Source: an uncultured Bacilli bacterium
GTDB lineage: Bacteria; Bacillota_I; Bacilli_A; RF39; UBA660
Length of the DNA: 64,000 nucleotides
Reading direction: 5' to 3'
Assembly (NCBI GenBank): GCA_934101595.1
Contig: CAKORR010000004.1
Span: 90,072 to 154,071 of the forward strand
The stretch's first letter is position 1. Each line of letters opens with the position of its first letter. Positions 9,179 to 18,018 of the stretch are shown here, piece by piece. The notes under the pieces are model-generated. The model saw only the letters and a list, made by a program, of their open reading frames with translations, was not told the origin of the DNA and searched no databases. A program made the position numbers and the translations under genes.

Positions 9179-10522
9179 ATGGAAAATAAATTTGATCTAT
9201 TGAGAAAAAAATATGATACTTTTATTTATCGAAGTTTTAAGGTTTTTAAAACTGATAAAGACTTAGTTATAAGTTATTTATTTGAAACGGTTAATTTATG
9301 TAAATTTGAACCAACTATTGAAATTCCTTTGTCTTGTATAAAAAAAGAAGATATTAATGAACAATTTATAAATTATTTGGCATTTAATATAGGACTTGTT
9401 GAACTATTAAGTTATGTTAAAGCAACATGTTCAAAAAACATTATAATTGAAGCTGGATATATAGACGATGAAGCAGTTAAGTGGTTTAAAAAACTATATT
9501 ATAATGGATTAGGAGAATTTTTATATTTAAATAAAATTCAGGTAAGTGAAGAAGATTTATTTAATATAATTGTTAAAGCCTCTCCAATTGATTTTATTAC
9601 TACCGATTATCATGGATATGGCAATTTGATTCCTGTCGGAGGCGGAAAAGATTCCAATGTGACAATGGAACTATTAAAAAAATATCAAAATACACCATTT
9701 GTGATAAATCCAAAGAGTGTACATGAAGAGTGTATTATGGCTGCGGGGTATAAAAATCCTGTTTATGTAAAAAGAATTCTCGATAAAAATATTTTAAAAT
9801 TAAATAAAGAAGGCTTTTTAAATGGTCACACTCCATTTAGTGCTATAGTGGCATTTATATCTTTTTTGGTCGCATATTTGCAAAACAAAAAATATATTGT
9901 TTTGTCTAATGAATCAAGTGCTAATGAGTCAACTATAATTGGTACATCTATAAACCATCAATATTCTAAATCTTATACGTTCGAAAGTGATTTTAACTTT
10001 TATGCGGCTAAATATTTTAAAATCGATATTAAGTATTTTTCTTTGTTAAGAATGTTAAATGAATCTCAAATATCATTATTATTTAGTAAGTATAAAAAAT
10101 ATCATAAAGTTTTTAAAAGTTGTAATGTAGGAAGTAAAAATATTCCTTGGGTTTGGTGTGGCGAATGCCCAAAATGTTTATTTGTATATAGCATACTTAG
10201 TCCTTACTTAGAAAAAGAAGAATTGTATAGCATCTTTAATAAAGACTTATTTGATGATAAATCTCTTTTGAATACGTTCTTAGAACTTTTAGGATATGCG
10301 GATAGAAAGCCATTTGAATGTGTTGGAACTTATGAAGAAGTAAGGGATGCGGTTAGCAGGACTATTTTAAACTATAAAGGACCGCTACCATATCTTTTGG
10401 AGTATTATAAAAAGCATTATAAAATTGAAACACATGATTTTTTGCATTTGCTTAACAAGGAGAACTTTATTCCTTTAGAATATCAATTAGTTGTGGAAGA
10501 AGAGTTGAAGAAATATGTATAA
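9179..10522 (+). CDS. murL: MurL-like UDP-MurNAc-L-Ala-L-Glu epimerase
   Basis: Likely converts UDP-MurNAc-L-Ala-L-Glu to the D-Glu form using ATP, the route described in Xanthomonas that replaces glutamate racemase. 447 residues. Seen: a PP-loop-like nucleotide motif PVGGGKDSNV (~residue 153-162), NGHTPFSAIVAF (~215), SNESSANES (~243), INHQYSKSYTFESDF, YFSLLRMLNESQISLLF, and a C-terminal WCGECPKCLF (~326). As I recall the MurL family, it carries near-identical blocks (HQYSKS, SLLRPLSE, WCGxCPKC). It overlaps the following murD-like gene by 8 bases, as expected if the two act in sequence. The family is uncommon in Bacillota. The identification rests on remembered family motifs. Confidence 0.82.
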   Translation: MENKFDLLRKKYDTFIYRSFKVFKTDKDLVISYLFETVNLCKFEPTIEIPLSCIKKEDINEQFINYLAFNIGLVELLSYVKATCSKNIIIEAGYIDDEAVKWFKKLYYNGLGEFLYLNKIQVSEEDLFNIIVKASPIDFITTDYHGYGNLIPVGGGKDSNVTMELLKKYQNTPFVINPKSVHEECIMAAGYKNPVYVKRILDKNILKLNKEGFLNGHTPFSAIVAFISFLVAYLQNKKYIVLSNESSANESTIIGTSINHQYSKSYTFESDFNFYAAKYFKIDIKYFSLLRMLNESQISLLFSKYKKYHKVFKSCNVGSKNIPWVWCGECPKCLFVYSILSPYLEKEELYSIFNKDLFDDKSLLNTFLELLGYADRKPFECVGTYEEVRDAVSRTILNYKGPLPYLLEYYKKHYKIETHDFLHLLNKENFIPLEYQLVVEEELKKYV

Positions 10523-11825
10523 TGAGATTATAAATTATATAAAAAATAAAAACGTAGCTATTTTAGGTTTTGGCAGAGAAGGTAAATCTACTTATAAATT
10601 TATACGTAAACATTTAAAGGATAAGATGCTTACAGTATTAGATCAAAATAAAAATGCCACGAGTGATATAAATGATGATAATTTAATTTTGATTAATGAT
10701 AATTATTTGGATTATATAGATAAATATGATTTGGTTATTAAAACCCCAGGTATCAGTTTAATAGGGAAAAAATATAACACCGAAATAACTAGTGAAGTGG
10801 ATTTGCTTACAAGGTTTGTACCGGTGAAATTAATCGGAATAACAGGAACTAAAGGAAAAAGTACGACAAGTAGCTTAATTTATACAGTTGTTAGTGATCA
10901 GTTAAAAAACACTTTTTATGTAGGAAATATTGGAATACCTATTTTTGACTATATTGAGAAATTTACACCAGATTCAATTGTAGTTGCGGAATTGTCGGCT
11001 CATCAGCTTAATGATATAAAAAATAGTCCCCATATTGCTATTATTTTAAACTTATTTGAAGAACATTTAGATTATTTTCATACACTAGATAATTATTACA
11101 ACGCTAAACTAAATATTTTTAAATATCAAAATAAAAATGACTATGCTCTTTATTACTCTGATAATGAAGAACTTACAAATAGGGTAAAAAAAATAAATAG
11201 CCTTGCTAAAATGATTCCACTAAACAAAAAAATGCTTTTAAATGATGAGATAAAAATTGGTGATTATACCTACTTTTTTAATAAGGGACAATACTTGATC
11301 GGGGATTATAATAAAATAGATATAATGTTTTCTTTATATGTTGCAAAAATTCTTAACTTAAATTTAAAAAGATGTGAAGAGGTAATTAGAAATTTTAAGC
11401 CTCTTGAACACCGTCTGGAATTAATTAATGGGGGAAATATTAAGTTTTATGATGATACTTTAGCAACAATTCCTGAAGCCACTTTGAACTCAATTAAAGC
11501 TATTAAAGATTTAGAAACCTTGATTGTTGGTGGTAAGGATAGAAATATTGATTATACTAATTTTGTGCATGAGCTTGCAAATACAAGTGTTAAAAATATT
11601 ATATGCCAGCCAGATACTGGAAAGTATATTTATGAGAATTTAAAAAACAGTAATAAAAATGTGTATTATGTGGAAGAATTGGAAGATGCTGTTATCTTAG
11701 CTTATAAAATAACAGGTAAGGATAAATCATGTTTATTATCACCAGCGGCTTCTAGTTATAATAAATATCAAAATTATGCTGATAAAAGTGCTCATTTTAA
11801 AATGTACATCGAAAAATATAAATAA
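10515..11825 (+). CDS. murD: UDP-N-acetylmuramoyl-L-alanine:glutamate ligase (MurD family, possibly L-Glu specific MurD2)
   Basis: Cytoplasmic Mur ligase adding glutamate to UDP-MurNAc-L-Ala. 436 residues: N-terminal Rossmann domain (VAILGFGREGKS, ~residue 14), central ATPase with P-loop GITGTKGKSTTSS (~112-124), C-terminal domain (LEHRLELI, LIVGGKDRNIDY, LSPAASSYNKYQNY). Ordinary MurD has GTNGKT in the P-loop and SPACASxDxF near the C terminus; here they are GTKGKS and SPAASSYNKY, so residues near the D-Glu pocket differ. With the overlapping murL, this favours an enzyme that adds L-Glu before epimerisation. That substrate choice is inference; Mur ligase membership is secure. Confidence 0.88.
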   Translation: MYNEIINYIKNKNVAILGFGREGKSTYKFIRKHLKDKMLTVLDQNKNATSDINDDNLILINDNYLDYIDKYDLVIKTPGISLIGKKYNTEITSEVDLLTRFVPVKLIGITGTKGKSTTSSLIYTVVSDQLKNTFYVGNIGIPIFDYIEKFTPDSIVVAELSAHQLNDIKNSPHIAIILNLFEEHLDYFHTLDNYYNAKLNIFKYQNKNDYALYYSDNEELTNRVKKINSLAKMIPLNKKMLLNDEIKIGDYTYFFNKGQYLIGDYNKIDIMFSLYVAKILNLNLKRCEEVIRNFKPLEHRLELINGGNIKFYDDTLATIPEATLNSIKAIKDLETLIVGGKDRNIDYTNFVHELANTSVKNIICQPDTGKYIYENLKNSNKNVYYVEELEDAVILAYKITGKDKSCLLSPAASSYNKYQNYADKSAHFKMYIEKYK

Positions 11826-11849
11826 TTATTAAATGGATGGAGGAAAAAA

Positions 11850-12929
11850 ATGAATATAATTATTTCTGCGGGTGGAACAGGGGGACATATTTATCCAGCT
11901 TTATCAATAATTGATGAATTTAAGGAACATGAAAAAGATTTAAATGTTATTTATATTGGTACACATAATAGAATGGAAAAGGAAATAGTTAAAAATCTTA
12001 ACATACCATATGTTCCTCTAACAATTTATGGATTATCCAAAACAGATATAATTAGAGATATAAAAAATATATTTTATATAAAAAAGGCTAAGAAAAGATG
12101 CTTAGAAATTATTGATGAATTTAAACCTGATGTTGTTATTGGTGTTGGTGGCTACGTTACTTATCCGGTTATGTGGGCTGCTAAAAAAAGAAAGATAAAA
12201 ACATTTATTCATGAACAAAATAGTGTTCCTGGTAAAAGTAATTTAATGCTTTCTAAAGGAATTGATTTAGTCGGAGTTTCTTTCAAAAATAGTGAAAAAT
12301 ATTTTAAAAAAGCCAAGAAGGTTGTGTATACTGGTAATCCTTGTGCTAGTAGAGCTAAAAATGCTGCGATAATTAAAAAAGAATCAATAGGGTTTAAAAA
12401 AGATTTGCCTCTTATTACTATTGTTGCTGGATCTTTAGGAAGTAGTACTTTTAACTTTAAAATGAAAGAGTTTTTACTAACTTGTGATAAAAGATATCAA
12501 GTGTTATATATTACGGGGAAAAGTTATTATGAAGAATTTATTAAAGATACCTCATTTGATGAAAATGTTATAGTAAAACCATATTTTGATAATCTAACAG
12601 GTATAATGAAAGACAGTGATCTGTTTATTTCTCGAGCAGGAGCAGGGGCAATTACTGAAGCGTTGGCATTAGAGTTACCTAGTATTTTTATACCAAGCCC
12701 ATATGTAAGTAATAATCATCAATATTACAATGCCCTGGAAATTAAAAACGCTAAAGCTTGCCTTTTATTAGAAGAAAAAGATTTAAGCGCTGCGAAAATT
12801 AAGAACTTAGTAGAAGATTTGTTGTTTAAAAAAGAAAAATATGAAAAGATAAAAAATAACATAAAAAAAATGCATATAGATAATAGTGCCGAAAAAATAT
12901 ATAATTATATAAAGGACTTGATAAAATGA
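11850..12929 (+). CDS. murG: UDP-GlcNAc:lipid I N-acetylglucosaminyltransferase MurG
   Basis: Peripheral membrane GT-B glycosyltransferase making lipid II from lipid I. 359 residues, normal length. N-terminal glycine-rich loop SAGGTGGHIYPALSI (~6-20), acceptor-side GVGGYVTYP and IHEQNSVPGKSN (second G-loop region), donor-side TGNPC, VAGSLGSSTFN, FISRAGAGAITEALAL and PSPYVSNNHQYYNA (UDP-GlcNAc pocket; QxxNA). It starts after a good GGATGGAGG site, 24 bases beyond murD, and overlaps murB by ATGA. Confidence 0.96.
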   Translation: MNIIISAGGTGGHIYPALSIIDEFKEHEKDLNVIYIGTHNRMEKEIVKNLNIPYVPLTIYGLSKTDIIRDIKNIFYIKKAKKRCLEIIDEFKPDVVIGVGGYVTYPVMWAAKKRKIKTFIHEQNSVPGKSNLMLSKGIDLVGVSFKNSEKYFKKAKKVVYTGNPCASRAKNAAIIKKESIGFKKDLPLITIVAGSLGSSTFNFKMKEFLLTCDKRYQVLYITGKSYYEEFIKDTSFDENVIVKPYFDNLTGIMKDSDLFISRAGAGAITEALALELPSIFIPSPYVSNNHQYYNALEIKNAKACLLLEEKDLSAAKIKNLVEDLLFKKEKYEKIKNNIKKMHIDNSAEKIYNYIKDLIK

Positions 12930-13813
12930 AAGAAGAGTTAAAAAAGTATGGTAATGTTTTAAGTGATGTTTCCCTAAAAGAATTTAATACTTATAAGTTG
13001 GAAAGCTTTAGCAAATATTTAGTTTATCCAAACAGTATCACAGATTTAGTTCAATTAATAAACTATTTAGATAAAGAAAATATAAAATATTTTATTTTAG
13101 GAAATGGCTCCAATGTTATATTGCCATCCAATACTTTTGATGGGGTTGTTATTAAAACAACTGCTTTAAAAGGTGTAAAAGATTTAGATGATAATAAACT
13201 TTATGCCGAAGCAGGAGTAATGCTACCCAAACTTGTTAACGACTCACTTTATTTTGGTTATAAGGGACTTGAATGGGCTGCCGGAATACCAGGGACTGTC
13301 GGAGGAAGCATTGTTGGCAATGCCGGAGCATATAAATCTTGTATATTTGATTATTTATTAAGCGTTACAATTTTAGAAGGTGGCATAACTAAAATATTAA
13401 AAAAAGATGATATTATTTATAGTTATCGTCATACATCCTTAAAGGACGAAAAATGTATTGTATTATCCGCAGTTTTTTCGCTTGAAAAGGGTAATATGGA
13501 AGAGTCAAAGGAACTCATTAAATCTAGATATTTAAGGAGAGTTGAAACTCAGCCATTAGATAAGCCTTCGGCTGGTAGTGTATTTAGGAATCCTATTGAT
13601 GAACCGGCAGGTAAAATAATCGAAGATTTAGGATTTAAAGGGACATGTTGTAACGGGGCAAAAGTTAGTGAAAAACATGCTAATTTTATTGTTAATTCTG
13701 GTAACGCCACTAGCGAAGATGTTATTAGTTTGATTAATGATATAAAAAAATGTGTCAAAGAAAAGAAAAATATAGACTTAGTTTTAGAACAAGAAATAGT
13801 AAGTTGGGAGTAA
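12926..13813 (+). CDS. murB: UDP-N-acetylenolpyruvoylglucosamine reductase MurB
   Basis: FAD-dependent reductase giving UDP-MurNAc. 295 residues, fitting the short type II form. FAD-binding motifs LGNGSNVILP (~58-67) and WAAGIPGTVGGSIVGNAGAY (~108-127); active-site serine in DKPSAGSVFRNP (~213-224), typical of type II; C-terminal Glu in LEQEIVSWE. Its start codon overlaps the murG stop (ATGA), implying translational coupling. Placing murB after murG and before divIB is a common Bacillota order. Confidence 0.96.
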   Translation: MKEELKKYGNVLSDVSLKEFNTYKLESFSKYLVYPNSITDLVQLINYLDKENIKYFILGNGSNVILPSNTFDGVVIKTTALKGVKDLDDNKLYAEAGVMLPKLVNDSLYFGYKGLEWAAGIPGTVGGSIVGNAGAYKSCIFDYLLSVTILEGGITKILKKDDIIYSYRHTSLKDEKCIVLSAVFSLEKGNMEESKELIKSRYLRRVETQPLDKPSAGSVFRNPIDEPAGKIIEDLGFKGTCCNGAKVSEKHANFIVNSGNATSEDVISLINDIKKCVKEKKNIDLVLEQEIVSWE

Positions 13814-13816
13814 AAA

Positions 13817-14551
13817 ATGAAAAAAGCAAAAAAGAAACATCGTTTAAAAAGTTTTTTAGTTATATTTTTATTTCTGTACCTAATAATAATGTTGGGATAT
13901 TATTTATTTAAAACACCTATTAAAAATATTTATATTTACGGAAATAAATATGTTAGTGATTTAGAAATTATTGAAACTGCCGGAATTAAAAATTATCCTT
14001 CTTTTTTGCATGTTAAGACAAAGTCGATTAAAAAGAAACTAGAAAAAAATCCGTTTATTACAAAGGCTAGTATCAAAAAAACTATTTTGGGAAAGGTTAC
14101 CATAAAAATAGATGAAGCTCATCCTCTTTTTATTTCTAAAAGTGATAATTTAATTTATTTAAGTAATGAAAAAACAGTTGCTAATAGTGATAAATACTTA
14201 GGCCTTCCGATGCTTATTAATTATGTTCCCAAAAATATTTTAAAAGATTTTATAGATTCATTTAAAAATATTGACGAAAATATTGTTGCTATGATAAATG
14301 AAATAGAATATCAAAGAGAAGAAAAAGATGATGTAGTTATTGATGAGACTAGATTCTTACTTAGAATGAATGATACAAATACTGTTTATGTAAATACTAT
14401 CAATTTAAAGAAATTGAATCAATATGCTAAAATATGTGCTACCACAAATGGGGTAAAAGGTATAATCTATTTAAATTCAAATCGTGATACTATAAGTATA
14501 ACATCATACGATAGTATAAAAAATGAAAGTAAGGATAAAAGTGAAAATTAA
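13817..14551 (+). CDS. divIB: Cell division protein DivIB/FtsQ
   Basis: Bitopic divisome protein. 244 residues: short cytoplasmic basic tail (KKAKKKHRLKS), one membrane segment (~residue 12-30, FLVIFLFLYLIIMLGYYLF), then a POTRA domain starting IKNIYIYGNKYVSDLEII and a beta domain (VNTINLKKLNQYAKIC). It lies 3 bases after murB, a usual position for divIB. The C-terminal tail is short. Known divIB proteins diverge greatly outside POTRA, which fits the lack of further motifs. Confidence 0.85.
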   Translation: MKKAKKKHRLKSFLVIFLFLYLIIMLGYYLFKTPIKNIYIYGNKYVSDLEIIETAGIKNYPSFLHVKTKSIKKKLEKNPFITKASIKKTILGKVTIKIDEAHPLFISKSDNLIYLSNEKTVANSDKYLGLPMLINYVPKNILKDFIDSFKNIDENIVAMINEIEYQREEKDDVVIDETRFLLRMNDTNTVYVNTINLKKLNQYAKICATTNGVKGIIYLNSNRDTISITSYDSIKNESKDKSEN

Positions 14552-15143
14552 TTATAATGAAGTTTTAAAAAAAACCATTTCTTCTTTGGATCATAAGCCA
14601 ACACTATTATTACACAGCTGTTGTGGACCTTGCTCAACTGAGGTTATTGATGTTTTGAAAGATAATTTTCTTATAACTGTATTATATTATAATCCTAATA
14701 TAGAACCAGAAAGTGAATATTTAAAAAGAAAAGAAGAGCAAATACGCTTCTTAAAAATGGTTAATATTCCTCTTTTAGATATAGGATATAATAATTTTGA
14801 ATTTAAAAGAATAGCCAAGGGCTTAGAAAAAGAAAAAGAAGGAAAGAAACGTTGTGTGTTATGTATTCATAATCGACTAAGCAAAACAAAGGAAATGGCC
14901 TTAGCTCATAAATTCGAGTATTTTGGAACGACTCTAACTGTTAGTCCTCATAAAAACAGCCAAATTATTAATAATTTGGGAAGAGCTTTAGCGGATGATA
15001 ATGTTAAATTTTTATTTAGCGATTTTAAGAAAGAAAATGGTTATTTAAAAAGTGTTTTATTCGCTAAAAAATATAATTTGTATAGACAAAACTATTGTGG
15101 TTGTTTATATGCGAAAGATAATAATCTACCTGATGATTTTTAA
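14541..15143 (+). CDS. queH: Epoxyqueuosine reductase QueH
   Basis: Last step of queuosine tRNA modification in organisms lacking QueG. 200 residues from GTG 14541, chosen because AAGGA lies 5 bases upstream; the ATG at 14523 has no ribosome site. Family motifs: LLHSCCGPCSTE (vicinal Cys pair plus CxxC, ~residue 16-27), YYNPNIEPESEY, RCVLCIHNRL, FGTTLTVSPHKN, and QNYCGCLYA near the C terminus. These Cys bind the iron-sulfur and metal centre in the known family. It overlaps divIB by 11 bases and closes the operon. Its association with mur genes is positional only. Confidence 0.93.
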   Translation: MKINYNEVLKKTISSLDHKPTLLLHSCCGPCSTEVIDVLKDNFLITVLYYNPNIEPESEYLKRKEEQIRFLKMVNIPLLDIGYNNFEFKRIAKGLEKEKEGKKRCVLCIHNRLSKTKEMALAHKFEYFGTTLTVSPHKNSQIINNLGRALADDNVKFLFSDFKKENGYLKSVLFAKKYNLYRQNYCGCLYAKDNNLPDDF

Positions 15144-15162
15144 TTTACAAAGAAACGTAAAT

Positions 15163-15187
15163 ATATGCGAAAGCATATTTTTTTCTT
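15163..15187 (+). terminator. Terminator of the mur-divIB-queH operon
   Basis: ATATGC / GCATAT stem with GAAA loop followed by a T-rich run (TTTTTTTCTTTT) that runs into the -35 box of the next promoter. Confidence 0.75.
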
Positions 15188-15217
15188 TTGACAAAATGCT
15201 CCGGGGGGGGGTATAGT
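15188..15217 (+). promoter_or_regulatory. Promoter with a G9 tract in its spacer (likely phase variable)
   Basis: Perfect -35 TTGACA (15188-15193), 18-base spacer consisting of aaatgctcc plus nine G (15203-15211), and -10 TATAGT (15212-15217). A run of nine G is extreme in such an AT-rich segment. Slipped-strand changes of one or two G would give 16-20-base spacers and so tune transcription of the downstream exported protein genes. The promoter elements are seen; the switching is inferred. Confidence 0.75.
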
Positions 15218-15241
15218 TAAAATAGAAAGAGGTAGAGTTAT

Positions 15242-16735
15242 ATGAAACACTTAAAAAAATTGCTAGTACTTATAATGGCTTTAATATCATTTAGTATAAG
15301 TGCAAGTGCTAAGGAAGAATTTACTATCGATACGAAAAAGCTTACTGGTTTATCAGAAAGTAAAGATTACAAGTATTTAGCAATGGATAATTTTAGAGGA
15401 TACGTTGAGGATGATATTTATCCTTTAAACAAGTATGTTAAGGATGTTGGCTTTTTGTTTGATGGACCCTTCTATAATGATAAAGACTCTGATTATACTT
15501 TATATGGTATTGACGAAAATGGCAAAATAACTAAAACATATAAAATTAAAAGTGATTATTTAGGGTCAGAAAAAAAGAAGTTTGTTGAGCTAAAACGTGG
15601 AAATGATTCGTCGATGTGCTACATCCAAAAATGCACTAAGATAGGAGATAATATAACTTGTAAAGTTGATGCTTCATCATTATTATTTGATTATGATAAA
15701 TCAAAAGATCTAAACCAAAATTCTTCTGGAAGTGTGTTGATTGAGGACCCTTTATGGGGACACTATATTAATTATGAAAAGCAAAAAGGATTATATACTT
15801 TTATAGGAACTTTTGATGGAGTTTTAAAGAAAGCTGTATACTCAGAAGATGGTACTTTATTATTAGGACCTGTTAAAGAAAGTGATTTAAAAATAACTGG
15901 CTATGGTGGTGGCAGTTACGCTGTTAAAACCGAAAAAGATAATGACACAATATATAAGTTTGCTTTAAGTAATGGAACTAGCGAAGAATTGTCTTTGGCT
16001 AAAGTAAAAGAATGGACAAAAGCTGTAACTGTAGAATCTATAACACCATATGTTGCAAGCGAGAACTTAGCTTACTATATAGTTGTTACGGGAAATGGAA
16101 CATATATTATAACTAAAGATGGAATGGCTAGCCAAAGCACATGGAAGAAAGATATTTTACTAAAGTATAATGGTGAAGATATTTATGTATTAGAAGATGA
16201 CAAAAGATATGATTTTAATCATTCGGAAATAGCAAGTACATTGATAAGAAAAACCAATGATTCCAAATTAAAAGTTTTGGAAGACGAGAAAGATATAATC
16301 GTTAATTATGATGGCAAAGAAGTCTTAAAGAAAAGTAAAAAAGACATGTCTGATAAAGAGTTTTACCTAAGGTATTTAGGAAATATTGATGATAATCATT
16401 ATTTTATTTCTATTACCCCAGTCGAAGATGATACTAATTTTGAAACTCGTGAAAATGTTAACGAATCATTCATGTTAGTTTTAAATAAAAAAACTATTAA
16501 AGAAGAAGAGCCAAAAAAGGATGATAATAAACCAATAACTTGTAAAGAGGTTAATGGTATATATTATGATACTAAAGGAAATAAGGTAAGTAAAAAGGAT
16601 TATAAGGCCTTATGTGGTGCTGTAAAGCCAGTAGATACTGGTTATGTAGTTCCAGCTTTATCTCTAATGATTCTAGGCTGTTTATTCCTATTTACTAAGA
16701 GACATAAAAAGCTAAATAAAATAGAACATATTTAA
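15242..16735 (+). CDS. Exported, C-terminally anchored protein, unknown function
   Basis: 497 residues. A signal peptide (MKHLKKLLVLIMALISFSISA, cleavage probably after ASA, ~residue 22) is followed by a ~420-residue extracytoplasmic part rich in Asp, Lys and Tyr, then a paired-Cys segment (CKEVNGIYYDTKGNKVS...YKALC, ~430-455), PVDTG, a hydrophobic segment (~465-485) and a basic end (KRHKKLNK). The tail resembles a cell-wall sorting signal, but PVDTG is not a canonical LPXTG, so it may simply be a membrane anchor. No catalytic motif seen. First gene behind the G9 promoter; ribosome site AGAGGTAG. Confidence 0.75.
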   Translation: MKHLKKLLVLIMALISFSISASAKEEFTIDTKKLTGLSESKDYKYLAMDNFRGYVEDDIYPLNKYVKDVGFLFDGPFYNDKDSDYTLYGIDENGKITKTYKIKSDYLGSEKKKFVELKRGNDSSMCYIQKCTKIGDNITCKVDASSLLFDYDKSKDLNQNSSGSVLIEDPLWGHYINYEKQKGLYTFIGTFDGVLKKAVYSEDGTLLLGPVKESDLKITGYGGGSYAVKTEKDNDTIYKFALSNGTSEELSLAKVKEWTKAVTVESITPYVASENLAYYIVVTGNGTYIITKDGMASQSTWKKDILLKYNGEDIYVLEDDKRYDFNHSEIASTLIRKTNDSKLKVLEDEKDIIVNYDGKEVLKKSKKDMSDKEFYLRYLGNIDDNHYFISITPVEDDTNFETRENVNESFMLVLNKKTIKEEEPKKDDNKPITCKEVNGIYYDTKGNKVSKKDYKALCGAVKPVDTGYVVPALSLMILGCLFLFTKRHKKLNKIEHI

Positions 16736-16779
16736 GAGAGAAGAAAGATATATTTCTTTTCTTTTTGTAAAGGAGCAAT

Positions 16780-18018
16780 ATGAAAAAAATAAAATATTTA
16801 ATATTTATATTATTAATGGTTGTGGCTAATACTGCGTATGTAAAAGCCTATGAAAAGGATAATAGTGGATGTATTATTTCTTATGATATGTTTAGGGATA
16901 AGCCAGTTTTGATTGATAGTGAAAACTATTACTTTCTTAAATGTAATAAGGACAATCTTCAAGAAAAACTTAATAATAATGAGATTATGGTTAGTGATTT
17001 AAACTTAGACAAAAATGATTTAACAAAGTTTTCTAAAAAATTATATGATATGATTTATGAAACCCTAGATAATTATTTTTCACTTTACAGTGGCGATGAT
17101 GAATTGATTAATGTTTTAAATGTTATGATTAATCCTGGAAAAAGTAATAAAGATTTTTCAGTTGTTATTAATTTTGCAAATACAAATGATGAGGGATTTA
17201 CTAGTCCTGATCCTAAATATAGTATAAGCAAAATGCAACTTAATGTTGTGGATGGTGAGTATTTAGAATATGATAAGGATAAAACTAGTAATAATAAGTA
17301 TGCTTATCAAATTCAATATGCTTTTTTTAGAAATATATTAAATCGGGTTACGAATGAATACTTTGAAATTGATAGTAATGTTTGCTCTCAAGATTATTCT
17401 AATGAAGATAATTCTTATGAAAAAAATGGCTTTTATTTGACAAATGATGATTCTTCGGATCAATATTACTTTAAAATAAATCTAAATAAAATAACTGTAA
17501 ATACCACCACAGATATCTATCGTTATTGCAAATATATAAATAATCTTCCTCTTAGTATTGATAGTAAGTCAAAATATAGTTGTCTTTATTATGAATGCTC
17601 TTTCTTTCTAGATAACAAAGAGTTTCATATGGCTTTTGATAAGGATACTAAAGAAATTTATTTAGAAAAAGAAGAAGGCACATTAGATATTTTTGATTTG
17701 ACTGATAAAGCTGCTATAAATATGCTTGTAAAAAATTATCAAGAAGTAAATAATTTGCCTGATAGCTTTTATGAGGCATATTTGAACGCTTATTCAGCTG
17801 GGTTTACTCTTAAGGATAATCATATGGGGTTCAGCGATAATAATAAAATTTTTAAAATTAAAATACTTGATGAAGTTATTATTCCTTCTATAAAAAAGGA
17901 AGATAATAATATAAATTCAATGTCGGAGGTTATCATAATCGGTGCTTGCGTATTAATTTTATTCACGTCTATACTTTTTATTTTAAAAAAATCGAAAGAG
18001 AATAAGGAGGAAAAATGA
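16780..18018 (+). CDS. Exported, C-terminally membrane-anchored protein, paralogue of the next gene
   Basis: 412 residues. Signal peptide (~1-24), mature part opening with DNSGC, and a C-terminal membrane segment (~385-402, VIIIGACVLILFTSILFIL) with a basic tail. It shares with the following gene the DNSGC start, NVVDGEYLEY versus RVVDGEYLKY, and KINLNK, so the two are diverged tandem copies. No enzymatic motif. It is 44 bases after the previous gene; a weak AT-rich hairpin (about 16745-16762) in that gap might attenuate transcription. Overlaps the next gene by ATGA. Function unknown. Confidence 0.72.
   Translation: MKKIKYLIFILLMVVANTAYVKAYEKDNSGCIISYDMFRDKPVLIDSENYYFLKCNKDNLQEKLNNNEIMVSDLNLDKNDLTKFSKKLYDMIYETLDNYFSLYSGDDELINVLNVMINPGKSNKDFSVVINFANTNDEGFTSPDPKYSISKMQLNVVDGEYLEYDKDKTSNNKYAYQIQYAFFRNILNRVTNEYFEIDSNVCSQDYSNEDNSYEKNGFYLTNDDSSDQYYFKINLNKITVNTTTDIYRYCKYINNLPLSIDSKSKYSCLYYECSFFLDNKEFHMAFDKDTKEIYLEKEEGTLDIFDLTDKAAINMLVKNYQEVNNLPDSFYEAYLNAYSAGFTLKDNHMGFSDNNKIFKIKILDEVIIPSIKKEDNNINSMSEVIIIGACVLILFTSILFILKKSKENKEEK

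Noticed and set aside
15203..15211. G9 tract as an assembly or sequencing artefact
   Set aside because: Not excluded completely, but its exact position in the spacer between good -35 and -10 boxes before exported proteins argues for biology; tract length itself may be misreported.
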